A stretch of DNA of 64,000 nt from Peribacillus frigoritolerans (GTDB lineage Bacteria; Bacillota; Bacilli; Bacillales; DSM-1321). Positions 46,485 to 56,468 of this stretch are shown in pieces. The stretch covers positions 1,600,501 to 1,664,500 of the forward strand of contig JAUPFL010000001.1 of assembly GCA_030562215.1 (NCBI GenBank), given 5' to 3'. A program made the translations under genes and the position numbers. The stretch's first letter is position 1. The number at the start of each line of letters is the position of its first letter. The notes under the pieces were generated by a model, which ran no database searches, was not told where the DNA came from, and saw only the letters and a program-made list of their open reading frames with translations.

Positions 46485-46568
46485 TTTATTGAAGGTCCAG
46501 TTAAAATGCCGGTGATTTTTATACGATATAAAACAATGAATGAAATATATATGGTACAATATCCATAG

Positions 46569-46601
46569 AGTCCTTATGTTGAAAACATGAGGGCTTTTTT
46601 G
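46569..46601 (+). terminator. putP terminator
   Basis: AGTCCTTATGTT / AACATGAGGGCT followed by six T residues. Confidence 0.8.
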
Positions 46602-46647
46602 AGTGATTTGGGAATAATAAACCAAAAAACAATACAAAGGAAAAAAT

Positions 46648-47925
46648 ATGAACCAATCTCATAAAATTGCATGTAAAGTGGCTTTTATATATATATTCAT
46701 TGGGGTCTTATGGATTATCGTTACGGATTACATCTCTATGTCGCGGGCAAGGGCAGATGTTCAGATATATGCAATGTTTCAACATTCCAAAGGGTGGATG
46801 TTCATATTCATAACCGGGCTTTTCCTATACTTCATAATCAGGTATTGGACGGGGAAAATGTTGAGGTCCCAACAGGAATTCATTCTGAAGGATGAACAGT
46901 ATCGGTCGCTATTCAAGCATAACCCGGATTGTGTCCTTGAGCTGAATCTCGAAGGAAATGTTGTTTCGATAAACCCGGAAGCTGAAAAACTGTTAGGTCA
47001 TCATAGTGACAATTTGAAAGGCAAGAATGCGAATCATCTCATCAACTGGAATGAAAGTGATAAAGTATCTGAGTTCTTTATACAGTCCCTTCAAGGGGAG
47101 GCTGTAAAATTCGAAACGACCATTCAGAATAGCAGTGATGAACAACGGATAATCCGTGTAACTTTTTTACCGATCATCGTTCACTCGGAAATGCTTGGAG
47201 TATATGCAATCGTTAGGGATATTACTGAATTGCGACGCGAAGAGGAATTGATGATCATGTCTGAAAAGCTATCTGTTATCGGACATCTGGCTGCGGCCGT
47301 CGCACATGAGATAAGGAATCCGCTTACATCGTTAAAAGGATTTGTACAGTTAATGGATATGACCAAGGAAGTGAACCCGCTGCATTCTGATATCATGTTG
47401 AAGGAAATTGACCGAATCAATATTATCTCAAGTGAACTTTTGGTTCTTGGGAAGAAACAGGATGTCGCATTCTGCAGGATCGATCTTGCCGACAGTTTAC
47501 AACAGGTATTCACGTTGATGAAGGCAGAAACGAATTTGAAAAATATCGAAATGGGGCTAAGGGTTAAAACCGCCGAACCGATTTATATTATGGCTGATTC
47601 AATTGAACTTAAACAGTTGATAATCAATATCGTCAAGAACAGCATTGAAGCGATTGAGGATAATGGAGAAATTGATATATCGCTGCAAACCATCGATGGA
47701 CAAGCTGTAGTCAGCGTGAGTGATAATGGCATGGGAATGGTGCCAGAGCGTCTTGAACGGATCGGTGAGCCTTTTTATTCGACGAAGGAAAAGGGAACAG
47801 GGATCGGGCTTGCAATTTGCCGGAAGATCGTTCATCGCCTTCAGGGGGAAATGAATTTTGAAAGTGAAATAAACAAAGGGACGACGGTTACAATTCGTAT
47901 TCCGTTGGCTACAGGACAAGAATAA
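46648..47925 (+). CDS. Sensor histidine kinase with PAS domain (sporulation-kinase type)
   Basis: 425 residues. Two membrane helices (about residues 9-28 and 49-66) enclose a short loop; a PAS domain follows (QYRSLFKHNPDCVLELNLEGNVVSINPEAEKLLGH ... VYAIVRDITELRREEEL). Then HisKA with the phospho-histidine in VAHEIRNPLTSLKGFVQLMD and HATPase with N box NIVKNSIEAIEDNG, G1 DNGMGM and G2 GTGIGLAICRKIV. No response regulator gene adjoins it. The PAS-HisKA layout matches the orphan kinases feeding the Spo0F phosphorelay (KinA-KinE), so that role is likely but inferred. Confidence 0.87.
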   Translation: MNQSHKIACKVAFIYIFIGVLWIIVTDYISMSRARADVQIYAMFQHSKGWMFIFITGLFLYFIIRYWTGKMLRSQQEFILKDEQYRSLFKHNPDCVLELNLEGNVVSINPEAEKLLGHHSDNLKGKNANHLINWNESDKVSEFFIQSLQGEAVKFETTIQNSSDEQRIIRVTFLPIIVHSEMLGVYAIVRDITELRREEELMIMSEKLSVIGHLAAAVAHEIRNPLTSLKGFVQLMDMTKEVNPLHSDIMLKEIDRINIISSELLVLGKKQDVAFCRIDLADSLQQVFTLMKAETNLKNIEMGLRVKTAEPIYIMADSIELKQLIINIVKNSIEAIEDNGEIDISLQTIDGQAVVSVSDNGMGMVPERLERIGEPFYSTKEKGTGIGLAICRKIVHRLQGEMNFESEINKGTTVTIRIPLATGQE

Positions 47926-47972
47926 ATGGTACTATGAAAGATAGGAAAAGTTTTATATTAAAGGAGAACGAT

Positions 47973-49109
47973 ATGAGCGAATTACCTGCAATAGTGAACG
48001 ATAGAAAACCATATATACAAGAGGTCTGGAAAAAGTCCGGATTCGGACAGCTTACTCCGATTCAAACGAAAGCGATTCCCGTGATTGTCGAGGGAAAGGA
48101 TATCATGGCCGAATCACCGACTGGTACGGGAAAAACATTAGCATATTTACTGCCATTGCTGGAAAAGATAGATCCTGAAAAAAAGTCGCCCCAAGCTTTG
48201 ATTCTGGCATCATCACGAGAACTGGTCATGCAAATCAATGAAGAAATTCGCATTTGGTCAGAGGGAAGCGGCATTACGGGTGCAGCATTCATCGGCGGTG
48301 CTAATGTGAAAAGGCAGTTGGACAAACTGAAGAAGCGTCCACAAGTGATTGCTGGAACACCGGGGCGGATTTACGAATTGATTGCCCAAAAGAAATTGAA
48401 GATGCATGAAGTTAAGACGATAGTGCTTGATGAAGGTGACCAATTGATCACTCCAGAGCATATGGGAACAATCAATAATATCATCAAAACAACGCTAAGG
48501 GACCGGCAAATCATGGTGTTTTCAGCAACCCTGCCAGAAGAAACGGAAAAAGCGGCCCGGGGGTTCATGAATGAACCCGTAATGATCAAGATCGATAAGC
48601 ATGAAAAAATGGAATCAAAGGTGGACCATCTTTACTTTGTTGTTGAGAGACGGGAAAAGTCCAAGATTCTCGAGAAAATCACAAGACTTAAAGATGTGAA
48701 GGCACTTGCCTTCCTGAATGATATAGCGGAGCTGAGCGTCTTACATGAAAAGCTGAGTTATAAAGGTATTGAAATGGGCGTGCTTCACAGTGAATCCAAT
48801 AAAGTCGACAGGGAGAAAGCGCTGCGCAAGCTTCGTTCCGGAAAATCCCCGATGCTGATAGCAACGGATGTAGCGGCAAGGGGGCTTGATATTAAAGGTC
48901 TTACTGCGGTCGTTCATATTGATATGGCTGACAACATCGAACAATATATCCATAGATCCGGTAGAACTGGGCGTGCAGGTGCAGATGGCACGGTCATTTC
49001 AATCGTAACGGAAAGAGAAGAGCGGGAGCTGAAAAAAATGGCTCGTGAACTGGAGATTCCATTAACGAGAGTAACCTTCTATGGTGGAAACATCGTAGTC
49101 GATGAATGA
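47973..49109 (+). CDS. yfmL: DEAD-box-type RNA helicase (YfmL-like)
   Basis: 378 residues. Helicase motifs in order: Q motif FGQLTPIQTKAIPVI, Walker A ESPTGTGKT, SSRELVMQ, TPGRIYEL, DEGD in place of DEAD, SATLP, DVAARGLDI and HRSGRTGRAG. It is short, with no C-terminal extension, as in B. subtilis YfmL (about 376 residues), which takes part in ribosome assembly and cold growth. I chose ATG 47973, which follows AAGGAG; the frame start at 47934 has no site. It lies 47 bases after the kinase gene and may be co-transcribed. Confidence 0.83.
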   Translation: MSELPAIVNDRKPYIQEVWKKSGFGQLTPIQTKAIPVIVEGKDIMAESPTGTGKTLAYLLPLLEKIDPEKKSPQALILASSRELVMQINEEIRIWSEGSGITGAAFIGGANVKRQLDKLKKRPQVIAGTPGRIYELIAQKKLKMHEVKTIVLDEGDQLITPEHMGTINNIIKTTLRDRQIMVFSATLPEETEKAARGFMNEPVMIKIDKHEKMESKVDHLYFVVERREKSKILEKITRLKDVKALAFLNDIAELSVLHEKLSYKGIEMGVLHSESNKVDREKALRKLRSGKSPMLIATDVAARGLDIKGLTAVVHIDMADNIEQYIHRSGRTGRAGADGTVISIVTEREERELKKMARELEIPLTRVTFYGGNIVVDE

Positions 49110-49116
49110 TTCGGAA

Positions 49117-49148
49117 AAAGGGACGGCCATGACGGCTGTCCCTTTTTT
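49117..49148 (+). terminator. Terminator after the helicase gene
   Basis: AAAGGGACGGCC / GGCTGTCCCTTTT with T run. Confidence 0.9.
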
Positions 49149-49320
49149 ACATTCCCGTTAGGATTAAAATTAAAAGAGTTGCTCAATTTGCAGAATCCAA
49201 CTGAACAGAAAACCAGATAATATTTCCTGAATTCATGGTCCACTTATATGAATGAAAACGCTTCCTTTATATGGTTTTTTGACATATGATAGAAATAGAC
49301 ATAGGTTAGGAGGAGACGGT

Positions 49321-50496
49321 ATGACAAGAAAGTATAAACAATTTGAAACGGCAGTCATCCATGAAGGATATGACTCGAAGAAGCATTTGGGAAGCTTGGC
49401 AGCACCTTTATTCCAAACCTCAACATTCACTTTCGAAAATGCCGAGCAAGGGGAGAGGCGTTTTGCCGGTATGGAAGATGGATATATTTATTCCCGCCTT
49501 GGAAATCCAACGGTACAAGTGCTAGAAGAAAAGATTGCCGCACTGGAAGGCGGGGAAGCTGGTCTTGCTTTCGGTTCAGGCATGGCTGCCGTCTCAGCGG
49601 TACTTTTTGCGTTAACTAAAACAGATGATCACATCCTCTGCTCACAGGGGGTATATGGTTGTACATTTGGCCTTCTGCAGCTAATGAAAAATAAATACCG
49701 GATAACTCATGATTTTTGTGAAATGGATACAGAAGAACAGGTTAGGAAAATGATCCGGCCGGAAACGACCTGCATCTATGTAGAAACCCCGATCAATCCG
49801 ACGATGAAAATGATCGACTTACAGATGGTGGTGAGGGTTGCGAAGGAATATAATGTGACGGTCGTGGTCGATAATACGTTTTCGACGCCCTACCTACAGA
49901 GACCGCTTGAATATGGCTGTGATATCGTCCTTCATAGCGCTACTAAATATCTTTGCGGGCATGGGGATGTCGTTGCGGGACTTGTGGTGGGTAAAAAGGA
50001 ATTCATGAATCATATAGCTGGGACTACACAGAAAGATATCGGTGGAATCATTTCACCATTCGATGCCTGGCTACTATTGCGGGGGTTAAAGACCTTGCCT
50101 GTCAGGATGGACCGTCATTCGGCCAATGCAACGGCAATCTTTCATGAACTTAAGAAACATCCAAAGGTGAAAAAGGTATATTATCCAGGTGATGATGCTT
50201 CACCGGATCACTATATAATGCAAAAACAGATGAAACATGGCGGCGGCCTTATCTCTTTCGAATTGCATGGCACAAAACAGGATGCACAGGTATTCCTCAA
50301 TAAATTGAAACTTATCAAAATTGCCGTAAGTCTAGGGGATGCCGAAACATTGATCCAGCATCCCGCTACCATGACGCACTCTGCCGTTCCTGAAGATTCA
50401 CGGGAACAAATGGGCATCAGTGACCAGCTGGTCCGTCTCTCAGTTGGCCTTGAAGCTTGGCAGGATGTATGGCAAGATCTTCAGCAAGCATTTTAG
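49321..50496 (+). CDS. Methionine gamma-lyase-like PLP enzyme
   Basis: 391 residues, Cys/Met-metabolism PLP family. PLP lysine in LHSATKYLCGHGDVVAGLVVG; phosphate-binding FGSGMAAVSAVLFALTKTDD; VYSRLGNPTV-like tetramer arm (YIYSRLGNPTVQVLEEKIAALEGGE). The segment QGVYGCTFGLL has the cysteine at the position that marks methionine gamma-lyases rather than cystathionine lyases or synthases. Would split methionine to methanethiol, 2-oxobutyrate and ammonia. ATG 49321 follows AGGAGGAG; an upstream frame start at 49252 is not supported. No S-box seen upstream. Confidence 0.8.
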   Translation: MTRKYKQFETAVIHEGYDSKKHLGSLAAPLFQTSTFTFENAEQGERRFAGMEDGYIYSRLGNPTVQVLEEKIAALEGGEAGLAFGSGMAAVSAVLFALTKTDDHILCSQGVYGCTFGLLQLMKNKYRITHDFCEMDTEEQVRKMIRPETTCIYVETPINPTMKMIDLQMVVRVAKEYNVTVVVDNTFSTPYLQRPLEYGCDIVLHSATKYLCGHGDVVAGLVVGKKEFMNHIAGTTQKDIGGIISPFDAWLLLRGLKTLPVRMDRHSANATAIFHELKKHPKVKKVYYPGDDASPDHYIMQKQMKHGGGLISFELHGTKQDAQVFLNKLKLIKIAVSLGDAETLIQHPATMTHSAVPEDSREQMGISDQLVRLSVGLEAWQDVWQDLQQAF

Positions 50497-50513
50497 GGTA
50501 CCATATCCCTCAT

Positions 50514-51240
50514 TTAGTTCCTTCTATTTTTAATGAAGATGGTGATGGATACGATAAAAGTGATGGCAGCCAGGATATAAGATATGTCTGTGATTATCGG
50601 ATAGGCGCCGCTATTTCGTATCCCGATGCCTATGAACGCCCAAACGAATACGAGAGGATAGCACCAATCCCGGTTTTTACCTGCAAAGACAAAGGCAAGG
50701 GTCGTTGCTGCAATCAGCAGGAAGATCGTCCAGTTTAATCTGGGAACCCCAAAACCGTCCCATTTGATATAGGTGAGGTAATAAGAAATGTTAGCTATGG
50801 TTGCAACACTTACCCAGCCTGTATAAACGGAAAACGGAAATAGGTCGAAAGTCGTGTGTTCCACTTTTTTATGCTTGTATAAATGATCATTAAAGTAACC
50901 AACAAAGCAATGATAATGAATACGGATAACAAAAGGTGTTCATAGTGCCAAGCCAAAAGCCAAGCAACATTCAGGACACAGCTTAAAGCGAACCAAGGGA
51001 AGGATGCCTTATAAGCAGGGCTGTTTTGATATTTACTTAAAAACTGCCTGAAGACCCAGATGGCGAGCAGGAAATAGATCAAGCCCCAAATGGAAAATAC
51101 ATAACCGGCAGGAGTGAAAAGGACATCCAGTTTATCGGAAATCTCTCTGATGTCTGGCCGTTCATTGGCAGGAAATTGGCTAAAAAATTCATCGTGACGA
51201 CGAACAGATAGAATATCAAGTTAATGATGGAAATAAGCAT
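50514..51240 (-). CDS. Tryptophan-rich sensory protein (TspO/MBR-like), two frameshifts
   Basis: Polytopic membrane protein of about 243 residues after repair. Start ATG 51240 after AAGGAGG opens LISIINLIFYLFVVTMNFLANFLPMNGQTS, then TPAGYVFSIWGLIYFLLAIWVFRQF, SCVLNVAWLLAWHYE, FPFSVYTGWVSVATIANISYYLTYIKWDG and ATTLAFVFAGKNRDWCYPLVFVWAFIGIGIR. Rich in W and Y, with the GYVFSIWGLIY and FSVYTGWVS motifs of the longer TspO-like family in Bacillus. Breaks near 51165 and 50838 (an A lost). Role unknown; relatives bind porphyrins. Confidence 0.72.
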
Positions 51241-51442
51241 GGTTTTCCTCCTTATTTGAATTGCGATCCTCTAACCCTATTCCACATATTTAGCTTGGTT
51301 AACCTTTTTGGAGCACATCGGGGACTTGGGGGTCGATATTTCATAAAGGGAGGAAGTTTCTGTAACAATTGAACCATTTAAGGTTAGAAATTTTACATCT
51401 TCACATTATGGTGATAAAATATTCAAAGATTCATATTAATTT

Positions 51443-51568
51443 AGTCCTTCGGGGTCGGGTGAAAATCCCAACCGGCGGTGATGAAGAAATTCTAAGCCCG
51501 CGAGCCTTTTAAAGGCAGGATTTGGTGAGATTCCAAAGCCGACAGTACAGTCTGGATGGGAGAAGGAC
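51443..51568 (+). promoter_or_regulatory. FMN riboswitch (RFN element)
   Basis: All conserved RFN blocks are present: AGTCCTTCGGGGTCGGGTG, CCAACCGGCGGTGATGAAG, AAGCCCGCGAGCC, GGTGAGATTCCAAAGCCGAC, AGTACAGTCTGGATGGGAGA and AGGAC, closing the first stem. It controls the rib operon by transcription attenuation. Confidence 0.97.
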
Positions 51569-51665
51569 GTGTGGAACCCAAGTGTATACGTACGCCTAAT
51601 TTTTCGAAAATGAAAATATTAGGCTTTTTAAGTATACAATTTTTTTCACTCATTTCTCCTGTTAA

Positions 51666-51693
51666 CTCCTTAGGTCATCCTAAGGGGTTTTTT
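51666..51693 (+). terminator. FMN-riboswitch terminator
   Basis: CTCCTTAGG / CCTAAGGGG hairpin with T run just before ribE. An earlier hairpin GCCTAAT / ATTAGGC (51594-51626) may be the competing or a second attenuator. Confidence 0.8.
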
Positions 51694-51717
51694 ATATTTT
51701 ATAAAAGGGGGAAAAAC

Positions 51718-52354
51718 ATGTTTACGGGAATCATTGAGGATATCGGTACCGTCCATTCCTTGAAAAAAGGAAAAAGCAGTATGGAGTTATCGATTCGTTC
51801 TGAAAAAATCCTTGAAGATGTGCATCTGGGGGATAGTATTTCAGTCAACGGGGTCTGCTTAACGGTAACGTCCTTCACGAAAAGTTTATTTACGGTCGAC
51901 GTGATGCCGGAAACGGTCAAAGCTTCCTCGATCCGGACGTTAAAATTGGGATCACCTGTTAATCTCGAACGAGCCATGAGTGCACAGGGAAGGTTTGGAG
52001 GTCATTTTGTTTCTGGTCATATCGACGGAACCGGAACAATCATAAAAAAGAACGGAAAGAAAATGCCGTATATTATGTAATCCAATTGGAAGAAGGGCTT
52101 AGTACCTTTTGCATTCCAAAAGGTTCCGTGGCCATCGACGGAACGAGCTTGACGATATTTGGGATCGAAAGGAACCTTTGACAGTATCATTGATTCCATT
52201 GACTCATCAGGACACCGTATTGGGACAAAAAGCGGCTGGAGATATCGTTAACATCGAAAACGACATGATAGGGAAATATATAATACATCAAATGAAAAAT
52301 GGCAATCCAAAACCAGGACTGAATTTAGAGTTTTTGGCAGAGCATGGATTCTAA
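51718..52354 (+). CDS. ribE: Riboflavin synthase, two frameshifts
   Basis: Dismutates two 6,7-dimethyl-8-ribityllumazines to riboflavin. About 213 residues after repair, with the two internal lumazine-binding repeats: [12 protein letters not shown]...[14 protein letters not shown], and [14 protein letters not shown]...[18 protein letters not shown]. Breaks near 52047 (an A lost) and near 52179 (a T lost) lie in homopolymers. ATG 51718 follows AAAGGGGG. First gene after the FMN riboswitch; ribD, usually first in this operon in Bacillus, is not here. Confidence 0.92.
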
Positions 52355-52372
52355 TAAAAGGGCGGTGTAATG

Positions 52373-53020
52373 ATGTTCCATACAATAGAAGAAGCAATAG
52401 AAGATTTGAAGGCTGGCAAGGTAGTAATCGTATCCGATGATGAAGACCGTGAAAATGAAGGGGATTTTGTAGTGTTGGCCGAAAAGGCGACACCGGAAGC
52501 GATTAATTTCATGGCGACTCATGGACGTGGTTTGATTTGTACAACCATCACTGAACAACTGGCAGCAAAATTGAAACTGCATCCTATGGTAGGAGAAAAT
52601 ACCGATCATCATGGCACTGCTTTTACGGTAAGTGTCGATCATAAAAGCACCTCTACAGGAATCAGTGCTTTTGAACGGTCCTTGACCATCCTTGAGCTTC
52701 TTAATGAAGATTCGGTCGCTGAAGATTTCCAAAGGCCTGGTCACACTTTTCCGATAGTCGCTAAAGAAGGCGGCGTATTAAGAAGGGCAGGACATACGGA
52801 AGCATCGGTGGACTTGGCGAAGTTATGCGGTGCCGCTCCAGCCGGTGTCATTTGTGAGATCATGAATGAAGATGGATCAATGGCCCGCGTATCTGATTTA
52901 GAAGTCATCGCTGATAAATTCAACCTGAAATTCATTACGATAGCCGATTTGATTCGGTATCTTCAACACAATGATAAAATCGGGAAACAGGAACTTGAAC
53001 TGAACATCCCGAAAGCTTGA
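52373..53020 (+). CDS. ribB: 3,4-dihydroxy-2-butanone 4-phosphate synthase, without GTP cyclohydrolase II domain
   Basis: 215 residues. Converts ribulose 5-phosphate to the four-carbon riboflavin precursor. Motifs: [16 protein letters not shown] (metal and substrate site), [23 protein letters not shown] and [14 protein letters not shown]. In B. subtilis, this is only the N-terminal half of bifunctional RibA. Here it ends with [24 protein letters not shown] and a stop, exactly at the domain junction, and the 70 bases that follow contain no continuation. GTP cyclohydrolase II must therefore be encoded elsewhere. Start by homology (MFHTIEEAI). Confidence 0.9.
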   Translation: MFHTIEEAIEDLKAGKVVIVSDDEDRENEGDFVVLAEKATPEAINFMATHGRGLICTTITEQLAAKLKLHPMVGENTDHHGTAFTVSVDHKSTSTGISAFERSLTILELLNEDSVAEDFQRPGHTFPIVAKEGGVLRRAGHTEASVDLAKLCGAAPAGVICEIMNEDGSMARVSDLEVIADKFNLKFITIADLIRYLQHNDKIGKQELELNIPKA

Positions 53021-53090
53021 AGGATTTTTAAGGAATTAAATCTTAACATGAAAAAATAATATTGTTTTTAAAAATTAGGAGGAATTGGAC

Positions 53091-53560
53091 ATGGGGAAAA
53101 CTATTGAAGCACAATTAATCGGATCAGGATTGAAAGTCGGAATCGTGGTAGGAAGATTTAATGAGTTTATCACAAGCAAGCTTTTAGAGGGGCATTGGAT
53201 GGCCTTAAGCGTCATGGCGTTGATGAGAATGATGTTGACATCGCTTGGGTCCCGGGTGCTTTTGAACTTCCGTTAATTGCTAAGAAACTTGTGAATACAG
53301 GTAAATATGATGCGGTAATCGGTCTTGGAACGGTAATCAGGGGTGCTACTTCACATTATGATTATGTCTGCAATGAAGCAGCTAAAGGGATGGCTTCCGT
53401 TTCTTTGGAAACAGGTGTACCGGTTATATTCGGTTTGCTGACAACTGAGAATATTGAACAAGCCATTGAACGTGCTGGAACAAAATCAGGTAACAAAGGC
53501 TATGAAGCTGCAGTAAGTGCCATTGAAATGGCTAACCTTGGAAAATTGATAGAGCAGTGA
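53091..53560 (+). CDS. ribH: 6,7-dimethyl-8-ribityllumazine synthase, one frameshift
   Basis: About 156 residues after repair; forms the icosahedral lumazine synthase shell. Motifs: [67 protein letters not shown] and [15 protein letters not shown]. The frame breaks near 53194 where one G of a run is missing. ATG 53091 follows AGGAGG. Last gene of the ribE-ribB-ribH operon, closed by a terminator. Confidence 0.93.
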
Positions 53561-53573
53561 TTTCACATAAGGA

Positions 53574-53606
53574 AGCCGCAGGGAATAATATTCCTGCGGC
53601 TTTTTT
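53574..53606 (+). terminator. rib operon terminator
   Basis: GCCGCAGGAAT-type stem pairing with ATTCCTGCGGC, six T residues. Confidence 0.9.
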
Positions 53607-53962
53607 GATGTGCTGGATCTTGGTCTGATTGAGTCAACTTTTCATAAACCATTCAGCAATTTTTCAAAGTTCGTAAAGTTCCTTGCCATTGATCGATTAG
53701 CTAGTGCTGATCTTCGACACCCGCCTCAACCTCTTCAATGGAAATACCTCGATTTCAAAGTAATGGGTTTTCAAAACTTTTTGGTATAAATTATGGAAAA
53801 TAAAGAATCATTAGGGAATTCCTTTAAAAAAACCGAACAAAAGCATCACGTAATGGAAGCATAATAAAATATGCGGATATGATTATGCTACAATTGTAAA
53901 GATTGCAATTGAAATTCATGTCTTTAGGGAAAAGTAAATTTTAGTTATTAGGAGGGGTTTGT
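53607..53962. other. Intergenic region before nrnB
   Basis: No gene seen. A TACAAT hexamer near 53889 may belong to the nrnB promoter. AGGAGGGG lies at 53950-53957. Confidence 0.4.
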
Positions 53963-55129
53963 GTGTACCATCTCTTTACACATAATGATTTAGATGGAGT
54001 CGGCTGCGGCATTGTAGCCAAGCTGGCATTCGGAGAAGAAGTAGTGGTTAGTTATAATTCAATTGGCCGCCTTAATCAGAATGTAGGAGCATTTCTTGAG
54101 CAGGCCAAGATTGAAGATACATTGATCGTTACTGATCTATCGGTTGATGAAGATAACGAAAAAATGATTACTCAGTTTGTGGAAGATGGAGGCAAGGCGC
54201 TGTTGATTGATCATCATAAGTCAGCACTGCATTTGAACGAACATGATTGGGCATCTGTAACTGTCGAACAGGAAGATGGTAAACAGACGGCAGCCACGTC
54301 ATTATTCTATCAGTATGCAGTTGAAAATAAATTGCTGGAACCTTCAAGCATTGTCGCTGAATTCGTTGAATTGGTCCGTCAATACGATACTTGGGAATGG
54401 GAAGTCAATAAAAATACAACGGCAAAGCGATTGAATGACCTGTTTTTCATGATTCCGATAGAGGAATTCGAAATGAAAATCGCAAATAAGCTGTCCACGG
54501 CTGAAAGTTTTTCTTTTGACGAAGTGGAGCAAACGCTTCTGAATGTTGAAGAGAGTCGAGTAGATCGGTACATAAACAGGAAAAAAGAGAAGTTTATCAG
54601 GCCACGGTCGGTCCCCATACAGCTGGTGTAGTCCATGCAGAGTCATACCACTCAGAATTGGGTAATGAACTATCGAAAGAGTTCTCGCACCTGGATTATA
54701 TAGCCATCCTGATGGTAGGAGGTAAAAGAATCAGCTTCCGGACAATCCACGATGATATAGATGTTTCTGAGGTTGCTGGCAAGTATGATGGTGGCGGCCA
54801 CCAAAAAGCTGCCGGTTGTACGATGTCCGAAAAGGCATATAGCCAATATGTCGAAAAGACCTTCTATTCCGAGCCGCTTAAACGAGATGCACATAAAAAT
54901 CAATTGAATGTAAAAGAATCCCCAGAGGGTTGCCTATATTCAACGAGAGACAAACAGGACATATTCATCTATGAAGATGAAGAAGAGGAATGGGTTGTAG
55001 AAATAAACGGAAAACAACAGAAAAAAACATTCGATACTTTTGCAGAAGCGGAAAAAATACATTAAGCGGAAATACGCTGCATGGCTGGCCCATGATGAAA
55101 GATATGAAGAGTTTGTCAATAAGGGATAA
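53963..55129 (+). CDS. nrnB: DHH-family oligoribonuclease NrnB-like, two frameshifts
   Basis: About 389 residues after repair. The DHH domain has FTHNDLDGVGCGIVAKLAFG, TDLSVDEDNEKMI and LIDHHKSAL, and the DHHA1 part has KYDGGGHQKAAGCTM. Resembles B. subtilis NrnB (YngD), a nanoRNase that degrades short RNAs and pAp-like molecules. GTG start at 53963 after AGGAGGGG. Breaks near 54600 (a base lost; FIQATVGPHTAGVVHAESYHSELG restored) and near 55062 (an A gained; AEKYIKRKYAAWLAHDERYEEFVNKG restored, stop at 55127). Single gene with terminator. Confidence 0.85.
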
Positions 55130-55132
55130 ATA

Positions 55133-55175
55133 GGAAAGCGGCTGTCCGAATGGGACAGCCGCTTTTCAATCTTCA
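55133..55175 (+). terminator. nrnB terminator
   Basis: AAAGCGGCTGTCC / GGGACAGCCGCTTTT with GAAT loop. Confidence 0.92.
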
Positions 55176-55190
55176 TTGTCATTCATTGAT

Positions 55191-56054
55191 TTACCTTTTA
55201 AGCGGGACAGGATGAACGATGGTGCGTGACGGTTTTTTTGGAATGGAATTTTGGCGATGAAGAATTGCATTGATCTCTCCGCCGATCACAAAAATCAGAC
55301 CACTCAAATACAGCCAAAGCATCAAGATGATGACGCCCCTAAACTGCCGTAAGTAGAAGAGTAGTTGGCAAAGTTACTGACATAGAATGAAAATCAAGTG
55401 ATATTCCCAGCCAAAGTACAGTTGCGGTCACTGCCCCAGGGATGACATGTTTAATGGGAAAACTTTTATTCGGTGCAAAGCGATATAAAAGGCAAGGACA
55501 AGTGAGATGACCACAACCGCGATGACCCACCGTAATAAGCTGAATAATATTTTCGTTTCTTCAGGGATCGGAATGACTTGCTGTAATAATTCGATGATGA
55601 CTTTTCCGAAGACGGGGAGACCCAACATGACGATGAATGCTACAACCAGGCCTAATGTCAATATAATGGAAATGAAGCGGGCTTTAATGAAATTCCTTGT
55701 TTCTTCCACATCATAGGCGATATTCATGGAATGGATGAACGCATTCATTCCGTTGGAAGCGGACCATATGGTTCCAAGGAAACCAAAAGTCAGTAAGCCG
55801 CCGTTCCGTTCAGATAATATGTTGATGATATTTTTCTCGATGACTTCCATCGTTTCCGCAGGCATGAAGGTTTTTATCGTGTCAAGTGCTGTCTGAATAT
55901 CGATATTCAGATAAGGTAATATGGACAGCAGTAAAATGAGCAAAGGGAATAGTGCCAGTAAATAGTAATAAGCTTGTTCTGCTGCCAGCCCGGTCACACG
56001 ATCTTCCTTTATTTCTTTAATAAGTTTCTTTGAAAATTGGATCGACTTATTCAT
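55191..56054 (-). CDS. YihY/BrkB family membrane protein, three frameshifts
   Basis: About 289 residues after repair, six helices. Opening FSKKLIKEIKEDRVTGLAAEQAYYYLLALFPLLILLLSILPYL, then GFLGTIWSASNGMNAFIHSMNIAYDVEETRNFIKARFISIILT and LYRFAPNKSFPIKHVIPGAVTATVLWLGIS. After repair the C-terminus reads [43 protein letters not shown], the family hallmark. Breaks near 55475 (T lost), 55388 (G lost) and 55338 (G lost). Function unknown; formerly mis-named ribonuclease BN. Confidence 0.82.
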
Positions 56055-56433
56055 CTGGGCATCACTCCTGAATAGTTACTTAGGCTATCTGCTTCTATTC
56101 CCTCTGTTACTATAAGTTAATCCTCAAAAGAAAAGAAATTGAAACCTCTAATCCGTGCGCTTGTAGAAGTTTGTGACAATGACATAACCTACAGCTACTC
56201 CCGTGTGATTGATACGAACTCCGTAATTACGAAAAACAAATTTGGAGAGAGAGGCAAGTCAATTTTAAATGCTTAAAGTCAATTAATATCCCAAATTCTC
56301 GAAAGTTTCTCGATTAACTGTGAATAGGTGCTGATGATACTTCAAGGACGGCACCAATACTACTACTAGGTATGATTTTATGCCCACTGTATAACAAGTA
56401 TAATCATGTAAGTGAGTTATAAAAGGTAAACGG
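56055..56433. other. Intergenic region between yihY-like gene and khtU
   Basis: No supported gene on either strand. Minus-strand promoter for the YihY-type gene is expected near 56060-56130. A short repeated pattern TACTACTAC is at 56358-56366. Confidence 0.4.
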
Positions 56434-56468
56434 AAAAAAGGCCAGACAGCAATTTCTGGCCTTTTTCT
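56434..56468 (-). terminator. khtU terminator
   Basis: AAAAAGGCCAGA / TCTGGCCTTTTT symmetrical hairpin directly after the khtU stop. Confidence 0.88.
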
